From Angelakisella sp. (GTDB taxonomy: Bacteria; Bacillota; Clostridia; Oscillospirales; Ruminococcaceae): DNA of 13,908 bases. Position 1 is the stretch's first letter. Each line of letters begins with the position of its first letter. Shown here piece by piece: positions 1-6,175 of this stretch. A model generated the notes under the pieces. The model saw only the letters and a list, made by a program, of their open reading frames with translations. It searched no databases and was not told the DNA's origin. The translations under genes and the position numbers were made by a program. Location of the stretch: positions 1 through 13,908 of the forward strand of contig JAHHTR010000051.1 in NCBI GenBank assembly GCA_020024515.1, in the 5' to 3' direction.

Positions 1-53
1 GCTGGCGGCTCATAACCGCTTGGTCGCGGGTTCAAGTCCTGCCTGGCCCACCA
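1..53 (+). tRNA. tRNA-Met (CAT), 3' part only
   Basis: The window opens inside a tRNA. An anticodon stem (4-8 with 16-20) encloses a seven-base loop with anticodon CAT at 11-13. A T stem (26-30 with 38-42) encloses the loop TTCAAGT, followed by an acceptor strand (43-49), discriminator A50 and an encoded CCA at 51-53. The anticodon stem lacks the three G-C pairs of initiator tRNA, so elongator Met is favoured; tRNA-Ile2 with a lysidine-modified CAU cannot be excluded without the 5' half. The 5' half lies outside the window. The tRNA is the integration target and stays intact on this side. Confidence 0.92.
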
Positions 54-1524
54 AATGCTTGATAGACGAACCCTTCACAATGGAGTCTATCTGCACCGTT
101 TCTTGACCGTTCTGCACATTCAGCAGAACGGTCATTTTTTGCGTTCCGTCCTCATTATCATCTACATATACGCTATTGACTAAAACATCAATAATGTAAC
201 GGTCATATTCGGAGGATTCTATATCTCCACGAATAAAATTTTCAAAAAAGAACTCAACCTCTTGCACCCCTGGAATCCTATGATTAAACTGTTCTTTTTT
301 AATACTCTCTTCAAGTTCCTCACATTGCGCTTCTCGTTGCTCTAAGCGCTTTGTCAATGCAGGCGAATTATGTCCATTTTCAATCATATCAATAAGATTT
401 TCAATGGCCTTTGTAATTTCTCTTTGTTCACTTTTCAGCCGCTGCAGTGTTCCATCATCTTGTACCTTTGTACAACACTCTACCACTGCAACTGCCATCC
501 TGTGTATGTTCTGAGACAACACATATCTTTTGACAACTTCAACTACTGTACGCTCCAAAAGCTCCTTTGAAACATATTGTTTACTACACTGGTTGTGCTT
601 GTATCTATCCTTACAAACGTAGTATTGATATTTTGCCTTATTTGTTTTGCTGGTCCCCGATACTCCGCTCATGGGACTCCCACAGATTCCACAGAACAAT
701 TTTGTTGTCAATAAATACTGTTCTTTAGCGCCTTTCGTTCGAGAAGGCGCTTTTTTATTTTTTGCCAACTCTCGTTGTGCATGATCAAACAACTCTTCTG
801 GTATAATTGCAGGAATACGCTGCCCCAAATCCTCTCCTTTATAGGTTAATACTCCTGTATACCTTCGATTTTCCAGAATGCGCCTCATTCCTGAGATTTG
901 AAACGGCTTATTTTCACTGTTTTTAATGCCTTTCGCATTTAGTTCGCGTACAATTTCAGACATAGAGTGCCCCGAAGTATATTTCTCAAAAATATGTCGT
1001 ACCGTTTGCGCTTCTTTCTCATCTATTACATATGTGTGGTCTACTACCTTATAGCCTAAAATACGATGTCCTCCAAGACTATGCCCCTTCTCTGCAGCTT
1101 GTTTCATACCGTACTTTACTTTTTCAGACAGTTCCACCGAGTATGATTCATTTCCACCAAGGATTACACTTTTAAGAATCGCGCTATGAATTCCTTCTGG
1201 AAGTGCCTCCATTGCAGAAATAAGCTTCACTCCATTGTTTTTAAGAATGTGCTCGTTTAAAATATGGTCCTCCATGTTTCGTGCAAATCTATCGTATTTC
1301 CACACTAAAACCACTTCGAATATCTTACGACTACTGTCATACAGCATTCGTTGAAACTCTGCTCGATTATCATTCTTTCCGGTTTTTGCACGATCTGTAT
1401 ACACGCCAATAATTGTCATCCCGTACTTTGCTGCATATTCTTTGCAAATTTCGATTTGTCTTTCTATGCTTTCTTCTTTTTGTCTACTGCTTGAATATCG
1501 AGCATAAATAACCGCATTCGTCAT
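10..1524 (-). CDS. Large serine recombinase (site-specific integrase)
   Basis: Catalyses integration and excision of the element through a serine-linked cleavage. From the chosen start the protein is 504 residues: an N-terminal resolvase domain (about 1-140) with the YARYSS motif (probable nucleophile Ser11) and the YDRFAR motif; a recombinase domain (about 150-255); a zinc ribbon with Cys278, Cys281, Cys304 and Cys313; and a charged coiled coil (about 360-412). The ATG at 1524 is chosen because GGGAGG lies just upstream; an in-frame ATG eight codons earlier lacks such a site. That ATG overlaps the previous stop by one base (TAATG), so translation is probably coupled. The last ten or so codons run across attL into the tRNA gene, stopping in the anticodon loop, so this C-terminus exists only in the integrated state. 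Confidence 0.95.
   Translation of the reverse strand: MTNAVIYARYSSSRQKEESIERQIEICKEYAAKYGMTIIGVYTDRAKTGKNDNRAEFQRMLYDSSRKIFEVVLVWKYDRFARNMEDHILNEHILKNNGVKLISAMEALPEGIHSAILKSVILGGNESYSVELSEKVKYGMKQAAEKGHSLGGHRILGYKVVDHTYVIDEKEAQTVRHIFEKYTSGHSMSEIVRELNAKGIKNSENKPFQISGMRRILENRRYTGVLTYKGEDLGQRIPAIIPEELFDHAQRELAKNKKAPSRTKGAKEQYLLTTKLFCGICGSPMSGVSGTSKTNKAKYQYYVCKDRYKHNQCSKQYVSKELLERTVVEVVKRYVLSQNIHRMAVAVVECCTKVQDDGTLQRLKSEQREITKAIENLIDMIENGHNSPALTKRLEQREAQCEELEESIKKEQFNHRIPGVQEVEFFFENFIRGDIESSEYDRYIIDVLVNSVYVDDNEDGTQKMTVLLNVQNGQETVQIDSIVKGSSIKHLVGQAGLEPATKRL
44..55 (+). repeat. attL core (tRNA 3' end)
   Basis: TGGCCCACCAAA here is repeated exactly at 13820-13831. The similarity extends: TCCTG at 37-41 matches 13813-13817, and GATAGACG at 61-68 matches 13837-13844 at the same offset (13776). 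The position at a tRNA 3' end beside a recombinase gene marks it as the left element boundary. Confidence 0.85.
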
Positions 1525-2372
1525 TAATATCCTCCCATTTCTATCCACTTATCTTTAAGACGTTGTTGAAACTGCATTTCATCTTCCAGTGTCTTTATCG
1601 GTTTATTTTCAAAAACTTCCTCTATCAGTCTTTCTTCGTTTCTTAAATACTCGTTTTTCATCTTTTGATATTCATCGCTTGCCCACTCTGACCATTTAAG
1701 ATAAACGGGGCCTAATGTTCCCAAATCCTCATTTGTCTTTCGATTGTATGTTTTTTGCAACGACCTATATTTAATGTGATACGGATTATCACGCTGTTTT
1801 TTATTGTCATTTTGACTCTTACAGTTCTTTGAACAAAAACGCTTGTCAGGTCTCCCTTTATAAAAGAATTTTCCACACTCTTTGCAATGATCTACTACCT
1901 TTTTCTCTTTGATTACCACTTGGTAAAAAACGAGCGTCATCAGTTCGTGGATGTTGTTGATACGGTACACCTCTACAAGGTCCTTATTTTCTTCTATATA
2001 AGCAAAACTGACGGTATACTGTATCGGCTTTTCCTCATCTCCATCTGTAGTGGTGAGTATATATTTCTTTGTAAGTTCCCCATCTATAATAGGAATCAAA
2101 GAGTCGATATCTCCAAAAACATTTTGCAACTGGTTAAGCGAAATAGTAATATACGAACTCAGTAAATTCAGAGGATGACAGGTAAGCATTTTTTCTAATG
2201 TTCCATCTTCTGTCCGCAAACACTGTCTGCAAATTGGCTCAGCATACTCTCTCATTAGATTCAAAAAATCGATTATAAACGCACACGCACTCATCCGCTG
2301 TACCTCTTTCACACAGATACCGGTGCCCTCTTTAAACAACACCAATTCATCCTTTTGAAAAGCAACTAACAT
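1524..2372 (-). CDS. Zinc-finger protein coupled to recombinase (DUF6076-like)
   Basis: A 282-residue protein with no catalytic motif I recognise. The C-terminal half holds CKECGKFF...RFCSKNCKSQ, a C-x2-C-x12-C-x3-C zinc-binding cluster (about residues 164-183) resembling CGNR/DUF6076-type fingers, followed by a basic segment and a highly charged, probably helical tail. The N-terminal 150 residues look globular. AAGGAG lies ten bases before the ATG. The stop overlaps the recombinase ATG by one base, which suggests a shared mRNA and perhaps a role as recombination directionality or regulatory factor; this is inference from position and the finger. The DUF6076 assignment is from memory of family layout and is tentative. 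Confidence 0.72.
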   Translation of the reverse strand: MLVAFQKDELVLFKEGTGICVKEVQRMSACAFIIDFLNLMREYAEPICRQCLRTEDGTLEKMLTCHPLNLLSSYITISLNQLQNVFGDIDSLIPIIDGELTKKYILTTTDGDEEKPIQYTVSFAYIEENKDLVEVYRINNIHELMTLVFYQVVIKEKKVVDHCKECGKFFYKGRPDKRFCSKNCKSQNDNKKQRDNPYHIKYRSLQKTYNRKTNEDLGTLGPVYLKWSEWASDEYQKMKNEYLRNEERLIEEVFENKPIKTLEDEMQFQQRLKDKWIEMGGY

Positions 2373-2393
2373 AATATCATTTCTCCTTTTTGT

Positions 2394-2415
2394 CCGCTGC
2401 CTTTATAGACAGCGG
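2394..2415. promoter_or_regulatory. Hairpin in leader of the recombinase operon
   Basis: Eight-base-pair stem CCGCTGCC / GACAGCGG (one G-T pair) around TTTATA. On the minus strand it sits directly before the AAGGAG of the zinc-finger gene; on the plus strand a T-rich stretch follows. It could be a weak terminator or a leader structure affecting recombinase expression. Confidence 0.45.
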
Positions 2416-2455
2416 ATTTCTTCATTTTTCCTAAAATCCATTGGGCATATACTTC

Positions 2456-2524
2456 TCCCACAAAATGTGATTTAATTGTCTTGTGGGATGGACAGCGAAT
2501 ATTTTCAATATCAGCTGTCTATCC
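2456..2524. promoter_or_regulatory. Two overlapping inverted repeats in divergent intergenic region
   Basis: TCCCACAA (2456-2463) is inverted as TTGTGGGA (2481-2488). The end of that arm overlaps a second, larger hairpin: 2486-2496 pairs with 2514-2524 (11 pairs, one G-T), and inside it ATATT (2499-2503) pairs with AATAT (2507-2511) around a TTC loop. The two structures compete for bases 2486-2488, so they are mutually exclusive in a single strand. Position between the divergent recombinase and replication operons fits an operator, a transcript leader with switching folds, or an origin of transfer; the sequence alone does not decide. Confidence 0.6.
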
Positions 2525-2531
2525 GAATTAT

Positions 2532-2549
2532 AAACCCTTGCTCGGGTTT
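2532..2549 (+). promoter_or_regulatory. Short GC hairpin followed by T residues
   Basis: AAACCC (2532-2537) pairs with GGGTTT (2544-2549) around TTGCTC, followed by a further T and GTC. It resembles a short attenuator in the 5' leader of the replication operon and argues against translation through this stretch. Confidence 0.4.
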
Positions 2550-2577
2550 TGTCAACAATTGGAAGAAGGCGAAAACA

Positions 2578-2781
2578 TTGTCACAACGTTATCAGATGAA
2601 AAAGAATGATGTCGTGCTGTTAGCTTCGTTATTCGCCGTTGACGTCGAACGTTATGTAGAAAGCCACTATTCAGAGTATTTACAGTGGTTAACGACAAAT
2701 AAACCTTCCGCCAATACAGAGTATCCGAGCAATCGTATCAATCTGAAAGGAGATGAAATACATGAAACTTCTGGGATATAA
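2578..2781 (+). CDS. Small protein of unknown function
   Basis: About 67 residues from a TTG start at 2578, chosen because GGAAGAAGG lies eight bases before it. The frame is open back to 2476, but that part is built of hairpins and is probably leader. The protein is mixed-charge with a hydrophobic stretch near its N-terminus (VVLLASLFAV) and no motif I recognise. Its 3' end overlaps the next start by 20 bases, as expected of translational coupling at the head of the replication operon. The alternative in-frame ATG at 2596 has no visible ribosome binding site. Function unknown. Confidence 0.5.
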   Translation: MSQRYQMKKNDVVLLASLFAVDVERYVESHYSEYLQWLTTNKPSANTEYPSNRINLKGDEIHETSGI

Positions 2782-3010
2782 GCGTGCAGATTTCGTGACC
2801 AAGGATGGAAATACGATCACCGGATATAACGTCTATCTGGCTCGCGAAATTGATACACGTGTAGGCGTAGGCGAAGCATGTGAGCGTGTGTATCTGTTCG
2901 ATGCAAAATTGAAGCGCGAAGGAATTGAGCTTTCTGCTTTGATGGGACATAACATTCGAGTTTACTATAACCGCTATGGAAAAGTAGATTCTATCGCATG
3001 TGACGATTGA
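2762..3010 (+). CDS. Small protein preceding rep, unknown function
   Basis: 82 residues beginning MKLLGYKRADFVTKDGN. The ATG at 2762 is preferred because AAGGAG ends about nine bases upstream; the in-frame ATG at 2753 touches that site. The pattern of alternating hydrophobic residues (ITGYNVYL, CERVYLF, NIRVYYNRYGKVDSI) suggests a small beta-rich fold. Similar short proteins are common beside replication initiators in Firmicute integrative elements. A single-stranded-DNA-binding or copy-control role is conceivable given the rep gene 250 bases downstream, but nothing in the sequence proves it. Confidence 0.75.
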   Translation: MKLLGYKRADFVTKDGNTITGYNVYLAREIDTRVGVGEACERVYLFDAKLKREGIELSALMGHNIRVYYNRYGKVDSIACDD

Positions 3011-3082
3011 CTCATTGTGTTTATTGGAAACCAACAAAGTATCAACTGTGGTAGATGCATTACCATTATTCTTCTCAAAAAC

Positions 3083-3141
3083 GCTGTTTCTGCAGCAGTA
3101 ATATTTTACCTGTGTGGTAAGGTCAACCGCTGCAGAAACAG
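3083..3141 (+). other. Nested stem-loop, candidate double-strand origin
   Basis: A perfect 13-bp inverted repeat, CTGTTTCTGCAGC (3084-3096) with GCTGCAGAAACAG (3129-3141), encloses a 32-base loop. The loop holds TAATATT (3099-3105) and a smaller hairpin TTACC/GGTAA (3106-3110 with 3116-3120). It lies in non-coding DNA 120 bases before the start of a CRESS-like Rep, whose viral relatives nick a TAATATTAC-type site in a stem-loop. A replication origin is the likeliest reading; a terminator is less likely because no clean T tract follows directly. Confidence 0.55.
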
Positions 3142-3197
3142 AAAGTTTTTTGGGTGACAAAATTTGATGTAAAACGGCCTTCTGCATAGACATTCCC

Positions 3198-3230
3198 ACC
3201 AGTCGGTTTGGGCTTGTCCAACCGACTGGT
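3198..3230 (+). promoter_or_regulatory. 11-bp inverted repeat upstream of rep
   Basis: ACCAGTCGGTT (3198-3208) and AACCGACTGGT (3220-3230) form a perfect 11-bp stem around an 11-base loop, ending about 33 bases before the rep start. It could be part of the origin, a Rep binding site or an attenuator in the rep leader. Confidence 0.55.
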
Positions 3231-3262
3231 TGTTAATTAGGGAATAGGTTTGAGGTAGAAGT

Positions 3263-4474
3263 GTGGTAACTCGTATGGCAAAAAGTTCCATTAGAAAATG
3301 TGAAATCGTGCAACAGATCGAATATCTTCCCGGCTTTCCTGACAACTGGCAGACAGAACTGGAAGCACGTCTTGAACAGGAACCCAATATTCGTACTTGG
3401 GCATATATCCTGCATGATAAAGACGTCGATGATGATGGCAACCCCAAAGCACCTCATGTGCATATTGTTCTTGAACTTGTCGATGCTGTTAAGTTTTCGA
3501 CTGTTGGCAATTACGTTGGCGTTGCTGCTCAATATGTCAACAAGATCAAACAGCAATATAAGGCAGGTCAAAAGAGGTTTGCAGATATTGGCGGTGCGTT
3601 GTCGTATTTGACACATCGAAATGCTTCTGACCGTTATCAATACGATGATTCAGAAGTGAAAGCAAAACCGGGATATGATTGGAAGGAGGTAAGGCGTAAA
3701 AGCGAAGAAAAGCGTTCAGAACATCAGACGTTTAGGATGATACTTGAAGGCATAGAGAATGGCCTGATTAAACGGTACAACATTCATGAACATGTAAGTC
3801 AAAAGATGTACATTGAACGCAAATCGGAAATTGAAAAGGCTTTTGAGTATCAGGAAGGCCTCATGAAAAACAGCAGCAACAAAAGGAATACAACGGTAAT
3901 CTATATATGTGGTTCTCCGGGAAGCGGTAAAACCACATACGCAAAACAGTACTGTGAGGACAACAATTTGTCCTATTGTATCTCGGCATCCAGCCGAGAC
4001 CCTTTGCAGGATTACGAAGGACAGGATGCAATTATTCTTGATGATTTACGTCCGGAAAATTTCAGCTTGTCCGATCTTTTGAAGCTGCTGGATAATCACA
4101 CAGCCTCCTCGGCAAGTGCCCGTTATCACGATCGCTGGGTCAATGCAAAGGTAATCATTATAACTACTGTATTACCGATTGAAAAATTTTTTCATCGAAT
4201 CAACCTTCGGGATGAACCTATACAGCAGTTGTATCGACGCTGCCGCATTATGCTGCGGATGACACTTGATGAATTGGAACTTTTCTTCTATCAGGAATCA
4301 ATCGGTGAGTATGTGTTTTGTGGCAGCAAAGAAAATCCTATCACTAAAGAATATGCACAGGAACAGCAGAATACGTCCGAAGAAGCATTACGTCAGATTT
4401 GCGAGAGCTTCGGCTTGGAATACAAACCGGAAGGTCTTCCTTCTGATTATGTAATGGAGGACGTGCCGTTTTAA
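3263..4474 (+). CDS. rep: Rolling-circle Rep: HUH endonuclease plus P-loop helicase
   Basis: 403-residue replication initiator. The N-terminal HUH nuclease shows motif I around TWAYILHDKD (45-54), the metal-binding motif PHVHIVLEL (His65, His67) and motif III ALSYLTHRN with probable nicking Tyr115. A linker leads to a helicase/AAA-type domain: Walker A GSPGSGKT (217-224), Walker B AIILDD (256-261) and a sensor-like VIIITTVLP (297-305). This two-domain layout is that of bacterial CRESS-type plasmid Reps and of CRESS-DNA virus Reps; the YLTH form of motif III is like pMV158-type plasmid Reps. Start is GTG with GAGG seven bases upstream; an ATG four codons later is an alternative. It would nick an origin, probably the stem-loop just upstream, and unwind the element's circular form. 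Confidence 0.93.
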   Translation: MVTRMAKSSIRKCEIVQQIEYLPGFPDNWQTELEARLEQEPNIRTWAYILHDKDVDDDGNPKAPHVHIVLELVDAVKFSTVGNYVGVAAQYVNKIKQQYKAGQKRFADIGGALSYLTHRNASDRYQYDDSEVKAKPGYDWKEVRRKSEEKRSEHQTFRMILEGIENGLIKRYNIHEHVSQKMYIERKSEIEKAFEYQEGLMKNSSNKRNTTVIYICGSPGSGKTTYAKQYCEDNNLSYCISASSRDPLQDYEGQDAIILDDLRPENFSLSDLLKLLDNHTASSASARYHDRWVNAKVIIITTVLPIEKFFHRINLRDEPIQQLYRRCRIMLRMTLDELELFFYQESIGEYVFCGSKENPITKEYAQEQQNTSEEALRQICESFGLEYKPEGLPSDYVMEDVPF

Positions 4475-4543
4475 TGCAAAAAGCTGTGCTAACGGCTATA
4501 CGGGCATTTTGATGTTTACATTTCAAAAAAAGGAGGGATGCTT

Positions 4544-4837
4544 TTGAAAAGTATTTTGGAAAGTGATTCAGAACCGCCGCGGTGTTTTCTTTGCGGTGCT
4601 GTCCAACATCTTGAAAAGCACCATATTTTTGGCGGTGCACTGCGCAAAAAGAGTGAACAGTTCGGTTTGACGGTTCACCTTTGCCATGTGTGCCACAACG
4701 AGCCGCCTTATGGTGTGCATCACAATCGCGATACATCGGATGGTTTAAAGCGTACCGCTCAAACCGCCGCTATGGCACGTTTTGGTTGGAGCACCGATGA
4801 CTTCATCCGTAAATTCGGAAAGAATTATTTATTTTAA
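4544..4837 (+). CDS. Small HNH-like zinc protein
   Basis: 97 residues with CFLCG, HHIFGG, LCHVCHNEPP and VHHN, i.e. paired Cys motifs flanking a His-His pair, as in HNH nuclease folds of the phage DUF968/HNHc type. TTG at 4544 is preferred since AAGGAGG lies seven bases upstream; the ATG at 4538 abuts the binding site. It sits between rep and the FtsK-like gene, 12 bases before the latter, within the same operon. A DNA-nicking or structural role during replication or transfer is plausible. Whether it is an active nuclease is unproven: the final His/Asn of a classic HNH is only loosely matched by VHHN. Confidence 0.8.
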   Translation: MKSILESDSEPPRCFLCGAVQHLEKHHIFGGALRKKSEQFGLTVHLCHVCHNEPPYGVHHNRDTSDGLKRTAQTAAMARFGWSTDDFIRKFGKNYLF

Positions 4838-4849
4838 GGAGGTGTTTTA

Positions 4850-6160
4850 ATGGAAAGCACAAAATTTAGACTGTATAAGAAGAATCTGAACCGCTATTAT
4901 CTGCGCGTTTTTTATCAGGGTCTTCACAAGCTGAATCGACTTTGTGGAAGTTGGATTCTGAGCGCATTGGTGATCTTGCTTGCAATCAGCATTATTTCTG
5001 CACTGCTCTCGATTTTTCAGAGTGGAATCACCAATGAAACCATTCTGATTATTACAGCCATTATGAATATGGTAATTGCTGTATTTCTTGTGGGTGCGGG
5101 CATTTTCGAGCTGGGCTGGAATCCGCACGCAAAAGAATTTATGGATGATCTGCTGCGTATCGGTATGGTCAATCATGCGGGAGAGGTTCCGCTTCCAATC
5201 GAATACAGCACAATCACCACGGCAAATGATGCAAAATACCACAATGCACAAAGTGTAACCTTTTTTTGTAAAGGGTTCCCTGTTGAGGACTGGGAAGCCA
5301 CATGGCAGCAAAAAGTCGAAACGGCACTAAATTGCAGTATTGATCATTTTGAAGAAGGAAACGACAAACGTGAAGTTCGTATGTATTTTCTTCCCGGCAA
5401 TATCAAACTGCCGGATTGTGTTAAATGGGAGTACAAGCTCCTTCCCAAAGAAGATTTTCAGCTGGCAATCGGCGAATCTTTGATTGGGCCTGTAACAATC
5501 AATTTGGAAAAGACCCCTCATTGGCTGGTCGGGGCCGCAACCGGCGGCGGCAAAAGTCAGCTGCTGAAGCTGTTGGCTTTGGAATCTGCAATGAAAGATG
5601 CAAGGGTGTCGATTGTTGATTTCAAAGGCGTTGATTATCACGACATCGACAACTGCTGCCGGTTGATTTACGATGAACAGCAGCTTTTGACCTTGCTGGA
5701 TGAAAAAATCCAGCTTATGGATGAGCGGAAAGAGCTTTTCCGTGAAGCAGGCTGTACAAATCTCCACGAATATAACAAGAAACACACCGAAAAGCTGTTC
5801 CGGCACGTAATCATCATTGATGAAGCTTCGCTTATCTTTGATACGAAAGGCCGCAGCAAAGAAGAAAAAGAGAATATTGCAAAAATTCTCAACAAGACCA
5901 ATACCCTGATACGTCTTGGCCGGTTCGCTGGTCTGCATCTTATTATCGCAACCCAGCGTCCGGATGTAGACAGTATTCCGGGTTCTTTAAAGGCAAACCT
6001 CGATGGCCGCATCTGCGGCAAAATGGCCGATATTACAAGCTCCGCCGTCGTGCTCGATAACGGCAGCGCTGCAAGTCTTCCGGCTGTTCCGGGTCGATTC
6101 ATCGTCCGCGACGCTACCGGTGAAAACCGGATTTGTCAGGTTTACTATTACAACCATTGA
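4850..6160 (+). CDS. FtsK/SpoIIIE-type DNA translocase, membrane-anchored
   Basis: 436 residues. Two N-terminal transmembrane segments (about 35-57 and 63-86) anchor a cytoplasmic FtsK/SpoIIIE ATPase with Walker A GAATGGGKS (228-236), Walker B VIIIDEAS (320-327) and the IATQRPDVDSIPG motif (366-378). Much shorter than chromosomal FtsK and without a gamma DNA-reading domain, it matches the TcpA/Tn916-Orf21 kind of coupling protein found in Gram-positive mobile elements. A textbook AAGGAGGTG precedes the ATG by five bases. It could pump element DNA or act as the coupling protein to a helper conjugation apparatus, since no secretion genes are present here. Confidence 0.93.
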   Translation: MESTKFRLYKKNLNRYYLRVFYQGLHKLNRLCGSWILSALVILLAISIISALLSIFQSGITNETILIITAIMNMVIAVFLVGAGIFELGWNPHAKEFMDDLLRIGMVNHAGEVPLPIEYSTITTANDAKYHNAQSVTFFCKGFPVEDWEATWQQKVETALNCSIDHFEEGNDKREVRMYFLPGNIKLPDCVKWEYKLLPKEDFQLAIGESLIGPVTINLEKTPHWLVGAATGGGKSQLLKLLALESAMKDARVSIVDFKGVDYHDIDNCCRLIYDEQQLLTLLDEKIQLMDERKELFREAGCTNLHEYNKKHTEKLFRHVIIIDEASLIFDTKGRSKEEKENIAKILNKTNTLIRLGRFAGLHLIIATQRPDVDSIPGSLKANLDGRICGKMADITSSAVVLDNGSAASLPAVPGRFIVRDATGENRICQVYYYNH

Positions 6161-6175
6161 TAAAGGAGGTCAAAA

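Noticed and set aside
2476..2577. N-terminal extension of the small protein before 2578
   Set aside because: This stretch is made of strong hairpins, lacks a ribosome binding site before the TTG at 2476 or ATG at 2488, and a better site precedes TTG 2578.
2738..3199. 153-codon minus-strand frame over the small gene and origin-like region
   Set aside because: It crosses a supported gene and the 13-bp inverted repeat, has no ribosome binding site and no domain.
5327..5938. 203-codon open frame opposite the FtsK-like gene
   Set aside because: Lies wholly antisense to a gene with clear motifs; no family features and no start signals.
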